Shown here in pieces: positions 16,465 through 25,949 of a DNA stretch of 57,698 nt. Below the pieces are notes generated by a model that saw only the letters and a list, made by a program, of their open reading frames with translations, did not search any database and was not told where the DNA came from. Origin of the DNA: Oscillospiraceae bacterium (GTDB lineage: Bacteria; Bacillota; Clostridia; Oscillospirales; Oscillospiraceae); the NCBI GenBank assembly GCA_017518225.1, contig JAFWVV010000067.1, positions 1-57,698 on the forward strand, read 5' to 3'. Position 1 is the stretch's first letter. Every line of letters begins with the position of its first letter. The position numbers were made by a program, and so were the translations under genes.

Positions 16465-18600
16465 TTATTTCAGCAGCGCCATCTCCGGCTCGGAGGTGTC
16501 GGTATAGCTCTTGATGTTGAAATAAGCGTCGATGATCTGCCGCACCATAAAGGCGCAGTTGGCGCCCGCCTTGCCGCGCTCAATGACCATGGCAATGGCG
16601 ATCTCCGGCTTGTCAAAGGGCGCATAAGCGATAAAAATAGCGTCGTTGACGATGTTTTCGCCCTTCTGCGCAGTTCCGGTCTTGGCGGCGGTACGTCGAG
16701 AGTTCGGGAGATCCACGAAATATTTGGATACGCTTTCGTTCTGCGGCGAATTGGCCACCTCTTTCATACCGGCCTGCACCACTTCCCAGTTGAATGACGG
16801 CGAGTCCACTACACCCAGCACCTCTGTTTTTCTGGTGAAAACGCTGTCGGAATAGTCGAAGCTGCGCACCTCGTTGAGCACGGAGGCCGAATGGCGCTCG
16901 CCGCCGTTGGCAATGGTCGCGCAGTACTCTGCCAGCTGCAGCGGAGAAAAGATGCTGTCAGACTGGCCGATGGCCGCCTGCAGCGTGTCGCCCTGTCGCC
17001 ACTCGGTGCCGGTGTAGTCCGAGTGGTTGCGGCGGTTGGACATATTGCCGACCGTCTCGGTCAGCTCGATGCCGGTATGCTCGCCCAGACCAAACTGCCG
17101 GGCAAAGGCCTCCAGCGGGTCAATGTTCAGCTTATCGCCCACAGTATAAAAGAAATAATTGCAAGAGTGCAGCAGCGCCTCCGTCACGTTCAGCTCGCCA
17201 TGGGTGAGATGCTCCTTCGGAGTTTTACCGGCGCGCCAGATCCAGCACTCCGGCGCGTAGCCGTCGGCCGCGTACTTGGCGAAGATGCCGTCGCACTTGA
17301 TGCGATCTTCCGAGTTGATAATACCGTGGGTCAGCGCCGCCATCGCCGTGCAGGGCTTAAAGGCGGAGCCGGGGGCGTAGGCGCCCATCAGCGTGCGGTT
17401 AAAGAGCGGGGCGTTCGGCGCCTCCAGCAGCTCCGCGTATTTTTCAATGACGTTGGCCACGTCGTAGGTCGGCCAGCTGGCCAGCGCCAGGGGCTCGCCG
17501 GTGTCGACCTTTACCACCGCCACGCCCGCGCCGCTGATCTCCCAGTAGCCCTCCTTGAACTTCCAGTCGCCCTTCTCCTCTTCGGTTATCTTCTCGTTGC
17601 GGCGCTCGCGCATCAGGACCTCGATGCCGTTGGCCAGAATACGCTCCACCTGCTCCTGCAGGGCGATATCCAGCGTCAGATAGACGTTGTTGCCAGGCTC
17701 CGGCTCCTCGAGATATTCGGTACCGAGGATGGTACCGGCGCTGTTGCGGTATTCGCGCACGAGCCCGTCCTTACCGTGCAGATAGTTTTCAAAGGCGTAT
17801 TCCACGCCGTCCTTGCCGACCATCGCGTCAACCGAGTAGTTATACAGCGAATACTTTTCGTATTCCTCCTGTGTCATCAGGCCAACATAGCCCAGCAGAT
17901 GCGCGGCATATTCCGTACCGTAATTTCTCACATAGGCGCGGGAGACCTGGATGCCGGCCAGCTTCTGCTCCATGATGGAGGTCGTCAGCTTCATGCTGGC
18001 GTCCTGGACAAAGACGTAGTCGGCGGTGTTGATTGCGTAGCGGACGTTGATGGAATAGCGAAGACCCGCGATGGTGCGCATATCCTCGGCCGAATAACTG
18101 TTGTCGATGTCGTAGCGCGTACGCATGTAGCTCAGCAGCTCTACCGCCGTGGGATAGTCCGAGGGCAGCCCGTCGCGGTGACGCTCGAAGTAGGCCTCCA
18201 GCATCGTGCGCTGGATGGCTGTCATGTTTTCAACATACTCAAAGGGCGGCTGCTTCGTGATCGGCAGATCGTCCGTATAGCTGTCGCCGTACTCCTGCAC
18301 CAGCGCAACCAGCTGCAGCAGCGTACCGTTGGGATCCTCGCTGGCAAACAGCTTGTCGGTGTCGATGGAGAGGTTGTAGCACTCCTTGTTGCTCACCAGC
18401 ACACGGCCAAAGCGGTCGAGAATCGCACCGCGAGCCGCCGTCACCGAAACCTCTTTTTCGCTGATCTCGCTGGCGCGATTGTAGTACTCCTCGCCCTGCA
18501 CGATCTGCAGCTGATACAGGAAAACCACATAGATGATCAGTATCAGCGCAAGCAACAGAACCAGCGTCCACACGCGGCCCTTGGTAAAGCTTTTGTTCAT
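16465..18600 (-). CDS. mrdA: Penicillin-binding protein 2 (elongation transpeptidase)
   Basis: A 711-residue class B PBP with one N-terminal membrane helix (~11-30), a dimerisation/pedestal region ('RGAILDRFGRVL', ~57-68) and a transpeptidase domain with active-site SAFK (412-415), SCN (479-481) and KTG (640-642). It cross-links peptidoglycan for lateral wall growth with MreC/MreD and RodA. The start at 18600 follows GGAGG by nine bases. It lies 43 bases after mreD, in the standard mreC-mreD-PBP2 order. No mreB or rodA is in the window. Confidence 0.95.
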   Translation of the reverse strand: MNKSFTKGRVWTLVLLLALILIIYVVFLYQLQIVQGEEYYNRASEISEKEVSVTAARGAILDRFGRVLVSNKECYNLSIDTDKLFASEDPNGTLLQLVALVQEYGDSYTDDLPITKQPPFEYVENMTAIQRTMLEAYFERHRDGLPSDYPTAVELLSYMRTRYDIDNSYSAEDMRTIAGLRYSINVRYAINTADYVFVQDASMKLTTSIMEQKLAGIQVSRAYVRNYGTEYAAHLLGYVGLMTQEEYEKYSLYNYSVDAMVGKDGVEYAFENYLHGKDGLVREYRNSAGTILGTEYLEEPEPGNNVYLTLDIALQEQVERILANGIEVLMRERRNEKITEEEKGDWKFKEGYWEISGAGVAVVKVDTGEPLALASWPTYDVANVIEKYAELLEAPNAPLFNRTLMGAYAPGSAFKPCTAMAALTHGIINSEDRIKCDGIFAKYAADGYAPECWIWRAGKTPKEHLTHGELNVTEALLHSCNYFFYTVGDKLNIDPLEAFARQFGLGEHTGIELTETVGNMSNRRNHSDYTGTEWRQGDTLQAAIGQSDSIFSPLQLAEYCATIANGGERHSASVLNEVRSFDYSDSVFTRKTEVLGVVDSPSFNWEVVQAGMKEVANSPQNESVSKYFVDLPNSRRTAAKTGTAQKGENIVNDAIFIAYAPFDKPEIAIAMVIERGKAGANCAFMVRQIIDAYFNIKSYTDTSEPEMALLK

Positions 18601-18643
18601 AGACTGTCTCCTCCAGAGGAACTTGCTGTGCGCCTTATGCGCC

Positions 18644-19198
18644 TTATTCAATCCAGCGCGCAGGCGGGAAATAGAGCAGCGCGGCAAAGGGCAGCGACCA
18701 GAGCGTCTGCAGAAGCACCGTGCGCAGCATGACCGACGCCCAGGCGTCCGCCACCAGCACGTGCAGCATCTGCACCACAGCCGTGATCAGCAGCGCCACG
18801 GCTGCGATCATCAGAAAGCCGAAGAAGCGGCGATTGATGAAAAAGCGGGATACAAAGCCCGCCGCAAAGGCCAGCGCCGGAAACAGCAGCGTAAAGCCGA
18901 CGGTGCTCTCGATGAAGAACATGTCCGCGTACACGCCCATGATCAGCGCAAAGATCGCGCCCCAGCTTGCGCCCTCGAACATGCCTACCGCCACCACAGC
19001 GGCCGGCAGCACAAAGGGGCAGACGCCCAGCGGGCGCACATAGCTCAGCACCATGTTCTGCAGCACCAGCGTCAAAAACAGGTAAAGCGCATACAGCAGC
19101 ATACGGCGCAGCCGGATCTCCTTCAGCCGGAGACCCTGCGCCAGATCGCTCCAGCTCAGCCGCTTATTCTTTTTTCTGTCTCCTCGTCTCTGCATCAT
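18644..19198 (-). CDS. mreD: Rod-shape protein MreD
   Basis: A 184-residue membrane protein with about five to six hydrophobic segments after a ~30-residue charged N-terminus. The pattern 'LGVCPFVLPAAVVAVGMFEG' followed by 'GVYADMFF' matches MreD family spacing. It belongs to the elongasome that couples MreB to PBP2/RodA. The ATG overlaps the mreC stop by four bases, a sign of translational coupling. Confidence 0.9.
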   Translation of the reverse strand: MMQRRGDRKKNKRLSWSDLAQGLRLKEIRLRRMLLYALYLFLTLVLQNMVLSYVRPLGVCPFVLPAAVVAVGMFEGASWGAIFALIMGVYADMFFIESTVGFTLLFPALAFAAGFVSRFFINRRFFGFLMIAAVALLITAVVQMLHVLVADAWASVMLRTVLLQTLWSLPFAALLYFPPARWIE

Positions 19199-20037
19199 TC
19201 TACCACACTGAAATCCTTAATGATAAACACCTGCACCAGACTGTCAAAGGCACAGGCCGGCTCCACCAGGCCGAAGAGAATCTGTCCGCCGGCCTCCGTC
19301 TGCACAGCGCTGATGCGTCCGATGACGAGCCCCGCGGGAAACGCGCCGCCGGCGCCCGAGGTCAAAACCTCGTCGCCCACGTAGATCTGCGCGCCGTCGA
19401 CCATATAGGTCAGCTTGGCCTGACGCTCTCGCATCAGCGCATACTCGCCCAGCACGATGCCGGAGGTTCCGGTCTCGCCCACAAAGGCGCCCATGCTCAT
19501 ATCGACGTCGATGACCGTGCTCACCGTCGCCCAGGTCTCGCCGAGCTCGGTGATCTGTCCGACGACGACATTATATTCCGTAACCACCGGATCGCCAATT
19601 TCGATGCCGGAGCTGCGCCCCTTGCTGATGGTAAAGGAATGCGACCAGTTGGACGAAGACCAGAGCACGATCTTGGCCGACTCAAACACGTAATCGGTGT
19701 GCTTGGCGCGCAGCTCCAGCAGCTCGCGCAGGCGCTCGTTTTCCTCCGAAGCCTCAATGCCCTCGCGGGCAGACTGCTGGGCGTCAGCCAGCTGCGCACG
19801 CAGCGATTCGTTCTCCGCCACCAGCGAGTCATACTCGTAGAGATGCCCGTAGATGCTGTTAAAGAGGTTGACCGCAGAGCTCACGACCTTTTGCACCGGC
19901 GCAAGCAGCACGCCCGTAGCATTGTGCAAAAACCCGACGTTCCCGCCCCGGGCGGCAGCGCCCATACCGATCAGCATCACGACCGCCAGCACCAGCACGG
20001 CGATGCGAATCCCGTTTGTTTTCAAATACTCTTTCAA
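19195..20037 (-). CDS. mreC: Rod-shape protein MreC, probable TTG start
   Basis: A 280-residue protein: one N-terminal membrane helix ('IRIAVLVLAVVMLIGMG'), a coiled coil (~75-105, 'DSLVAENESLRAQLADAQQ') and paired beta-barrel domains (~110-280). MreC forms the periplasmic/extracellular scaffold that activates PBP2. The TTG at 20035-20037 makes a TTGA overlap with the maf stop and lies ten bases after AGGGAG. A longer GTG-started form (20082) would overlap maf by 49 bases and is less likely. Confidence 0.92.
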   Translation of the reverse strand: MKEYLKTNGIRIAVLVLAVVMLIGMGAAARGGNVGFLHNATGVLLAPVQKVVSSAVNLFNSIYGHLYEYDSLVAENESLRAQLADAQQSAREGIEASEENERLRELLELRAKHTDYVFESAKIVLWSSSNWSHSFTISKGRSSGIEIGDPVVTEYNVVVGQITELGETWATVSTVIDVDMSMGAFVGETGTSGIVLGEYALMRERQAKLTYMVDGAQIYVGDEVLTSGAGGAFPAGLVIGRISAVQTEAGGQILFGLVEPACAFDSLVQVFIIKDFSVVE

Positions 20038-20606
20038 AGAAGTTCCACTCCCTGCTTTTTCAGCATTTGTCCAAGGCGGCACAAGGGCAGGCCCATCACG
20101 TTGAAGAAATCCCCCTCGATCGCTCGCACGAACAGCGCCGCCTTGCCCTGCGCTCCATAGGCGCCGGCCTTGTCCATCGGCTCGCCGCTGTCCACATAGG
20201 CCTCGATCTCTCGCGCTGTCAGCGTTCGAAAGTGCACAACGCTTCGTTCCGCCTCGCTCGTCTCCTCGCCGTTTCGGATCAGCGTAAGCCCGGTATAAAC
20301 CTCATGGCTCGTTCCGGAGAGACGCCGCAGCATTTCCACCGCTTGTGCGCGGCTGCGCGGCTTGCCATAGACCTGATCCCCGACCCAGACGATGGTGTCC
20401 GCGCCGATGACGATGTCCTCCGGCGCGCATCGCGCGGCGACCTGCCGCGCCTTGGCGGCGGACAGCGCCTTGACCAGCGCCTCCGGCTCCGGGTGCTCCG
20501 GTACGATTTCTTCACCCTGTGCGGGGATGATTTTCAGTCCCGGCACTTCCAGCATGTTCATCAAATCCCGCCGCCGCGGCGACGCGGAAGCCAAAACAAT
20601 TGCCAT
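20034..20606 (-). CDS. maf: Maf-family nucleoside triphosphate pyrophosphatase
   Basis: A 190-residue protein with 'LASASPRRRDLM', 'VIGADTIVWVGDQVYGKP' and 'GEPMDKAGAYGAQG', the Maf signatures. Maf enzymes hydrolyse dTTP/UTP or modified NTPs and influence septum formation. It heads the maf-mreC-mreD-PBP2 unit, with the mreC start overlapping its stop. Confidence 0.95.
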   Translation of the reverse strand: MAIVLASASPRRRDLMNMLEVPGLKIIPAQGEEIVPEHPEPEALVKALSAAKARQVAARCAPEDIVIGADTIVWVGDQVYGKPRSRAQAVEMLRRLSGTSHEVYTGLTLIRNGEETSEAERSVVHFRTLTAREIEAYVDSGEPMDKAGAYGAQGKAALFVRAIEGDFFNVMGLPLCRLGQMLKKQGVELL

Positions 20607-20615
20607 ATCTTCTTT

Positions 20616-20644
20616 CCTTAATTCCGCATTCCAAGCTCCGAATT
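20616..20644 (-). repeat. Degenerate heptamer array between the U32 gene and maf
   Basis: Read leftward: AATTCGG, AGCTTGG, AATGCGG, AATTAAGG. It lies in the 46-bp gap after the U32 stop. Confidence 0.6.
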
Positions 20645-20652
20645 TCTCACTG

Positions 20653-22737
20653 TCAATCGACGCCCCGGTAATACAGGCCCCGGGTGAGAACGTTCGGCTG
20701 ATACTCGGACTGGCCGAGATAACTCTTGGCCACCGCCACGCATTCGCGCGGGCTCTCCGTTGTGAACATCAGCCGCAGTCCCCAGAGACCGGCCGCGTAC
20801 AGATCCTCCATTTTGTCCGCCAGATACAGCTTGTGCGCGTTGTAGATGACGTTCCGGCAGCCGAAGTCCTGCACCACAGGGAACACCGAGCCCATCCGGT
20901 CAGACATTTGAGCGGGGTTATGGCAACTGCAGCGCCCGGCGCTGTTTTTGATGATGCACTGGTCAGAGATCATCAGCGGCAGGCGTCCGTAGACAATCGC
21001 CTCCATCGGCAGGGGTTTTTTCATATCCCGGATCTGCGACAGCCGCAGCTCAAACGAGGCTGTTGCGGACAAAAGGCCTGCCGCCCGCAGCAGCTCCAGA
21101 CTGTATGAGTTGAAAGCGTTGAGCCCAAAGTCTCCGCGCAGCTTCATGCCGACGCGGCGCACCAGCATGATCTGCCCGAGATTGCCGATCAGCGCCTCCC
21201 TTACGCCCTCGCTGAACAGCTTTTCCAGCGCGCGGTACACGACGGGAAGCTGGTCGTCCGTGATGATTCGCGGCAACACCGCGACAGGGCGCGCACCGCG
21301 CTCGATAAACGGCCGGAGCATCGCAGGATCCTCCGCCATCGTCAGCGCCGGCAAATAGAGATAATCCGGCTTGAGCTCAGCCAGCTCCTCGCTGAGCTGG
21401 TCGGTTGTGCGCAGCTGGTAGATCCGCTTCGGCTCACCCAGCGCCTGTTCGCCCTTCGGCGGCTCCGGCAGCGCCAGGCTGCGCCGACGGGGCGGTTCGG
21501 CGCGCTGCGCGCTCAGTTCGGAAACCAGCTTGCGGCGCAGCTCGTTGATCGCGGCCGCGGGCAAAAACAGCCCCTTGTCCACACGCGCGCGGTTTTCCAC
21601 AACCTGATAGGGCGTACCGCCGGTCTTGTTCATCTGGTCGGTGAGATAGCTCTCGGTCAAGCCCTGGCGCTTGGCCTGCTCCGGCACCGGCCCCTCGGCG
21701 GCGGCGCGATGTCCCTCGTCGTCAAAGGCGACGGCGCGGATAGGCTCGTCTTTTTGGCATTTGGTATAGAAATGGATGGGCACACGCTGTGCCTCGCCCT
21801 CGGCATAGCCGCGGCGGGCAACGGCAAACAGGCGGGCGGTGTCGCGCTCCGGCTCGCCGCGCACGCCGAACATATCGGCCTTGTCGCCGTTCAGATAGCC
21901 CTGTGTGAAACCCTCTCGGGAGAAGGCCTTTTCCAGCGTCTCCATCTCTGCGGCGGTGGGCTTGCGGCGCTCCTTGAGCGCCTTGGCATAGACCTCCGTC
22001 ACGATCGCGGTGTATTCCGGGCGTTTCATGCGCCCCTCGATCTTCAGACAGGCCACGCCGGCATCCTCCAGCTCCTGCAGGCGATCCGCCAGACAATTGT
22101 CCTTGAGCGAGAGCGGATAGTCGTCCATGCGTCCGCCAAGCGAATACTGCATCCGGCAGGGCTGGGCACAGGCGCCGCGATTGCCGCTGCGGCGGCCAAT
22201 CAGCGCGGACATGTAGCACTGCCCGGAGTGGCAGAAGCAGAGCGCGCCGTGAACGAAAACCTCTGTCTCAATGGAGGCGTGCTGCGTGATAAAACGGATC
22301 TGCTCCAGGCTCAGCTCACGCGCCAGCACCGCGCGCGTCAGCCCCATCTCAGCCGCCGCCTCGACACCGGCAAGATTGTGGATGCTCATCTGGGTGCTCG
22401 CGTGCAGCGGAATATCCGGCAGCGCCCGGCGGATCGCGGAAACGAGCCCGAGATCCTGAACAATCAGGCCGTCCGCGCCGAGATCCGAAGCCATGCGCGC
22501 ACAATCGACCGCCTGTGCCATCTCCCGGTCGTCCACCAGGGTGTTGAGCGTGACGTAGACCTTGCAGCCGCGTACGCGGCAATAGCGCAGCGCCTTGCGA
22601 AATTCTTCCTCTGTAAAGTTTTTGGCTCCGCGCCGGGCGTTGAAATCGCCCAGCCCGAGATAGACCGCGTCCGCCCCGTTTTGTACGGCAGCAATGACCG
22701 ACTCGGGCGAGCCTGCGGGTGAGAGCAGCTCGATCAT
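20653..22737 (-). CDS. Peptidase U32 family protein (RlhA/YdcP-like)
   Basis: A 694-residue protein starting 'MIELLSPAGSPESVIAAVQNGADAVYLG', the U32 N-terminus, with the conserved cysteine motif 'HGALCFCHSGQCYMS' and 'GNRGACAQPCR' at about 165-195. These cysteines bind an Fe-S cluster in characterised relatives (TrhP, RlhA) that hydroxylate tRNA or 23S rRNA. The length and the C-terminal second half match the long DUF3656-containing form, so an RNA hydroxylation role is more likely than proteolysis (inference). The start at 22737 follows GAAGGAG by nine bases. Its promoter faces that of the DnaD-like gene. Confidence 0.88.
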   Translation of the reverse strand: MIELLSPAGSPESVIAAVQNGADAVYLGLGDFNARRGAKNFTEEEFRKALRYCRVRGCKVYVTLNTLVDDREMAQAVDCARMASDLGADGLIVQDLGLVSAIRRALPDIPLHASTQMSIHNLAGVEAAAEMGLTRAVLARELSLEQIRFITQHASIETEVFVHGALCFCHSGQCYMSALIGRRSGNRGACAQPCRMQYSLGGRMDDYPLSLKDNCLADRLQELEDAGVACLKIEGRMKRPEYTAIVTEVYAKALKERRKPTAAEMETLEKAFSREGFTQGYLNGDKADMFGVRGEPERDTARLFAVARRGYAEGEAQRVPIHFYTKCQKDEPIRAVAFDDEGHRAAAEGPVPEQAKRQGLTESYLTDQMNKTGGTPYQVVENRARVDKGLFLPAAAINELRRKLVSELSAQRAEPPRRRSLALPEPPKGEQALGEPKRIYQLRTTDQLSEELAELKPDYLYLPALTMAEDPAMLRPFIERGARPVAVLPRIITDDQLPVVYRALEKLFSEGVREALIGNLGQIMLVRRVGMKLRGDFGLNAFNSYSLELLRAAGLLSATASFELRLSQIRDMKKPLPMEAIVYGRLPLMISDQCIIKNSAGRCSCHNPAQMSDRMGSVFPVVQDFGCRNVIYNAHKLYLADKMEDLYAAGLWGLRLMFTTESPRECVAVAKSYLGQSEYQPNVLTRGLYYRGVD

Positions 22738-22790
22738 AGTTTGGATCTCCTTCAATCGGCAAAAAACGGCGGCCGATTCTTATTCATGGT

Positions 22791-22849
22791 ATTATAACAC
22801 GCTTTGCCCTATTGCGACAAGATAAAATTGATGATATAATACCATCAAT
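22791..22849. promoter_or_regulatory. Divergent promoter region with dyad between U32 and dnaD-like genes
   Basis: Rightward: TTGCGA (22812-22817), 17-bp spacer, TATAAT (22835-22840). Leftward: TATAAT at 22791-22796 with TTGTCG 18 bp upstream. A dyad with perfect arms ATTGATG/CATCAAT (22827-22849) straddles the rightward -10 box, so a repressor could act there. Confidence 0.6.
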
Positions 22850-22927
22850 CCAAAAATTTAGAGTCCCGGGCGAAAAATGCCGCGCTTTTTTGCGCGCCCT
22901 GCCGTCGCGGGCCGATCGGTGACGCTC

Positions 22928-23830
22928 ATGACAGAACACAAAGAACAATTAACTCTGCCTCGCGCAGCGCTCGAGCGCCTGCTCTCCGCCCACGACGGAG
23001 ATCTCGCCCTCCTATATCTATACCTGCTGTGCGGCGGCAGCGCAGAGGTCGAGCAGGCCGCCGGGGCGCTCTGCCGCACCGCGCGCGAAATTGAGGCCGC
23101 CGGGGAAAAGCTTGCGCGCATGGGGCTGCTCCCCACCGCACCGTCGGGCGATCCGGAGCGGCTGCTGCCGCCCGAGGATCATCTGCCGGAATACACCGCC
23201 GGCGACCTCGTACGCTTTGCCGAAGAGACCCCGCAGCTCGAGGCCATCTACCGCGAGGCCGCGCAGGTTTTCGGCCACAAGCTCTCCTCCGCGGACATGA
23301 AAATGCTCGCGGGCGTATATAAGCATCTCGGTTTGCCCGCCGAGGTGGTCTTTGAGCTGCTGCACTACTGCGCCGAGCGCGCCGCCGCCCAAAAGCCCGG
23401 CAGCGTTCCCTCCCCGCGCAGCGTCGAAAAAGAGGCCTATGCGTGGGCCAACCGGGAGATCCTGACGCTGGAGCAGGCGGAGGCGTATATCCGCTTCCGG
23501 CACGAGCGCCGCTCGCAGCTGGGGCAGCTCCGGGAAATTTTGAACATCCGCGACCGCGATTTTACCAAAACCGAGCGCGGCTATGCAGAAAGCTGGCTGG
23601 ATCTGGGTTTTGCTCCCGACGCCATTGCCATCGCCTATGACCGCACGATCACCAACACCGGCTCGCTGCGCTGGCCGTATTTGAACAAGATCCTGCTCAT
23701 CTGGCACGAAAAGAAGCTGCACAGCGTCGAGGAGATCGAGGCGCAGGACGGATCGCGCAAGCCGGGCCGGAATTCCGGCAAAGCCTCGCGCGCAACCGCC
23801 GCCGACTACATCTTCCCCGAAGACATTTAA
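22928..23830 (+). CDS. DnaD-domain replication protein
   Basis: A ~300-residue protein. The N-terminal ~100 residues form a winged-helix-like region, and two DnaD/DnaB_2 domains follow at ~115-190 ('EAAQVFGHKLSSADMKMLAGVYKHLGLPAEVVFELLHYC') and ~205-280, the second with the conserved 'YAESWLDLGFAPDAIAIAYDRTITNTG...WPYLNKIL' (YxxxIxxxW-type) block. Such proteins load the helicase with DnaI at oriC or at restart. The ATG at 22928 has no strong ribosome site, and an upstream in-frame ATG at 22877 is possible. It is followed 14 bases later by the DnaI-like gene. Confidence 0.88.
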   Translation: MTEHKEQLTLPRAALERLLSAHDGDLALLYLYLLCGGSAEVEQAAGALCRTAREIEAAGEKLARMGLLPTAPSGDPERLLPPEDHLPEYTAGDLVRFAEETPQLEAIYREAAQVFGHKLSSADMKMLAGVYKHLGLPAEVVFELLHYCAERAAAQKPGSVPSPRSVEKEAYAWANREILTLEQAEAYIRFRHERRSQLGQLREILNIRDRDFTKTERGYAESWLDLGFAPDAIAIAYDRTITNTGSLRWPYLNKILLIWHEKKLHSVEEIEAQDGSRKPGRNSGKASRATAADYIFPEDI

Positions 23831-23844
23831 GGAGGGAGCCATCC

Positions 23845-24837
23845 ATGCCCTATGACGGAAAGCTGCTCGCCCGCGCCCGCGAGGCGCTGGAGCAGCAGAA
23901 ACAAGCGAATCAAAACGAGCAGCAGAGACGGCTGAAAGAGGTATCCGCCCGTGCGCCGCAGCTGGATACGATCTCCTTTGGTCTGCGCCGCCAGATGGCG
24001 GAGCTCGCCCGTCTGTCCCTGTCTCACAGCGCCGATCTGTCAGAGCGTCTGGCCGCGCTGCAGCGCGAAAATTTGGAGCTGCAAGCGCAGCGGCTGGAGC
24101 TTTTGCGCTCGCTCGGCCTGCCGGAAAACTATCTGGACGAGATCATCTCCTGTTCCATCTGCCGCGACAGCGGCATGGACGGCAACCAACCCTGTCGCTG
24201 TTTGAGAAAGTATTACAACCAGGCCTTGACCGCCGAGCTTGGCACCCTGCTGCGCCATGGCGACGAGAGCTTTGAGCGCTTTGACCTCACGCTCTACGAC
24301 GAAACGCCCCTGCCGGGCGACAGCGTCTCCCCGCGCTTTGCCATGGAGCAGATTTTGCGCCAATGCCGCAAGTTTGCCGACAACTTCCCTGCCGTCAGCT
24401 CCAACCTGCTGTTCCAGGGCGGAAACGGCCTCGGCAAAACCTATCTGTCCGCCTGCATTGCCCGTGTGGTCGCCGAAAAGGGTTATTCCGTCTGTTATGA
24501 GTCCGCCTCCGCCGCGCTGGAGGCCTATGAAACACAGAAATTCACCCGCGACGAGGAGGCCGCCGCAGCCGCCGCGCAGCGGGTGCGCGGGATGGAAGAT
24601 TGCGACCTGATGATCCTCGACGATCTGGGCACGGAGCTTACCACCTCCGTCAGCATGAGCGCGCTCTATACGCTCATCAACAAGCGTCTGATTGCCGGGA
24701 AGAAAACGATCATCAGCACCAATCTCTCCGACGAGGAGCTGCAGCGCCGCTACAGCGCGCAAATCTGTTCGCGCATCCGGGGCGAGTTTTTGCGTCTGCA
24801 CTTCATCGGCCGGGATATCCGCCTGATGAAAAAATAA
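23845..24837 (+). CDS. DnaI/DnaC-like helicase loader ATPase
   Basis: A 330-residue protein. A long helical N-terminus (~5-90, coiled coil likely), a zinc-ribbon with cysteines at ~103, 106, 117 and 119, and an AAA+ domain with Walker A 'GGNGLGKT' (192-199) and Walker B 'LMILDDLG' are visible, plus the arginine-rich C-terminus 'RYSAQICSRIRGEFL'. The order zinc site then AAA+ is that of Firmicutes DnaI. With the DnaD-like gene just upstream it makes a helicase-loading cassette. AAGGAGGGAG precedes the ATG. Confidence 0.92.
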   Translation: MPYDGKLLARAREALEQQKQANQNEQQRRLKEVSARAPQLDTISFGLRRQMAELARLSLSHSADLSERLAALQRENLELQAQRLELLRSLGLPENYLDEIISCSICRDSGMDGNQPCRCLRKYYNQALTAELGTLLRHGDESFERFDLTLYDETPLPGDSVSPRFAMEQILRQCRKFADNFPAVSSNLLFQGGNGLGKTYLSACIARVVAEKGYSVCYESASAALEAYETQKFTRDEEAAAAAAQRVRGMEDCDLMILDDLGTELTTSVSMSALYTLINKRLIAGKKTIISTNLSDEELQRRYSAQICSRIRGEFLRLHFIGRDIRLMKK

Positions 24838-24868
24838 GTTTTCCCCCGCACACAGCCAAACGCCGGCA

Positions 24869-24900
24869 CACATCGCCCATCTATACGGATGGGCGATGTG
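24869..24900 (+). terminator. Hairpin after the dnaI-like gene
   Basis: Arms CACATCGCCCAT (24869-24880) and ATGGGCGATGTG (24889-24900), 31 bp past the stop. It abuts the left end of the GTCGAC element. Confidence 0.55.
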
Positions 24901-25062
24901 TTCAAGCTGTCGACAAAGTGTCGACAGCTTGAAAAGCAAAAACGGAAACTTTCGAAAAAGTTTCCGTTTTTGCATGGATTGTACGCCGGAAGACTCCCGC
25001 CCCCTCTCGGCGCTCTCCCCCTGCTTGTCTTTCCCTTTCCGCATAGCTTTATCTACAGTCTC
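24901..25062 (+). repeat. Dispersed ~163-bp GTCGAC-palindrome element, copy 1
   Basis: Three parts: a palindrome with perfect 15-bp arms around GTCGAC (24901-24915 and 24919-24933); a 16-bp-arm hairpin of GCAAAAACGGAAACTT and its complement (24936-24973); and a tail with GATTGTACGC, CGCTCTCCCCCTGCTTGTCTT and TCTACAGTCTCA that recurs in copy 2 (54840-55003). The element lies between convergent genes and between their two terminators. No open frame is evident. Confidence 0.8.
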
Positions 25063-25063
25063 A

Positions 25064-25100
25064 CGCACCGGAAGATATGAAGATAATATCTTCCGGTGCG
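25064..25100 (-). terminator. Terminator of the PHP gene
   Basis: Arms CGCACCGGAAGATAT / ATATCTTCCGGTGCG, directly downstream of the leftward PHP gene and bordering the right end of the repeat element. Confidence 0.55.
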
Positions 25101-25106
25101 TTCGCT

Positions 25107-25949
25107 TTATACGCTTGCGGCTTCCTTCAGCCGCGCCAGCCATTCATACGGCACTTCCAGTTCCCCGTTGCGCCCGCTGCCCAGCGCGATCTGCGGCTTG
25201 TTGGCGCCGTGGTAGTCGCTGCCGCCGGTGGGCAGCAACCGGTATTCCTCCGCCAGCGCCAGCAGATACGCGCACATATCCTCGTCATAGCCCGAATAGC
25301 GGCATTCCAGCCCTTTCAGGCCGTGGTCAAGGCAGTGCTCGATCAGTTCCCGGAGGCCCGCGTCATCCAGACGGTACTGGAAGGGGTGTGCCAGCACGGG
25401 CACGCCCCCGGCGGCGCGGATGATCTCGATCGAGCGCTCGATCGAGAGGAAGTTGCGCCCGACATAGTATTTCTGCCCTTTCTCGACAAAACGGTCGAAG
25501 GCGTCCTTGACGGTCTCCGCCAGCCCCAGCTCCACCAGCACACGCGCAAAGTGCGGCCGGCCGATCACCTCGCCGAAGCGCTCGTGCATCTGCGCATAGC
25601 TCACCGGCAGGCCGTCGGCGGCCATCAGCGCCACCATCTTCTCGTTGCGCGCGTCGCGGTCCTGCACCACCCAGTCGAGCACCGGCTTCAGCTCCGGCGA
25701 CTCGGGATCGACGTAATAGCCGAGGATGTGTACGGCGCGCCGGAACTTGGTGCTGATCTCGATACCGGGTACAAGCTCCACGCCGCAGGCCTTTCCGGCC
25801 CGTGCCGCCGCGACATAGCCGTGGACGGTGTCGTGATCGGTGATCGCCACCGCGCGAAGACCCTGCGCCTCCGCCAGGCGCACCAGCTTCTCCGGCGGCG
25901 TCGTGCCGTCGGAGGCTGTGGTATGGACGTGCAGATCGATCTCTCTCAT
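25107..25949 (-). CDS. PHP-domain phosphoesterase
   Basis: A 280-residue polymerase-and-histidinol-phosphatase fold protein. Metal ligands are visible as 'DLHVHTTASDG' (residues ~5-15), 'AITDHDTVHGY' (~35-45), 'VPGIEIST', 'LAHPFQYR' and 'TGGSDYHG'. The family (YciV/RnaAM-like) hydrolyses 3',5'-nucleoside bisphosphates or 5'-mononucleotides from RNA ends. The start overlaps the stop of the upstream deaminase by four bases. It is the last gene of the murT operon. Confidence 0.9.
   Translation of the reverse strand: MREIDLHVHTTASDGTTPPEKLVRLAEAQGLRAVAITDHDTVHGYVAAARAGKACGVELVPGIEISTKFRRAVHILGYYVDPESPELKPVLDWVVQDRDARNEKMVALMAADGLPVSYAQMHERFGEVIGRPHFARVLVELGLAETVKDAFDRFVEKGQKYYVGRNFLSIERSIEIIRAAGGVPVLAHPFQYRLDDAGLRELIEHCLDHGLKGLECRYSGYDEDMCAYLLALAEEYRLLPTGGSDYHGANKPQIALGSGRNGELEVPYEWLARLKEAASV

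Noticed and set aside
16891-18732. A 613-codon rightward frame opposite PBP2
   Set aside because: Antisense shadow of a gene with intact SxxK, SxN and KTG motifs.
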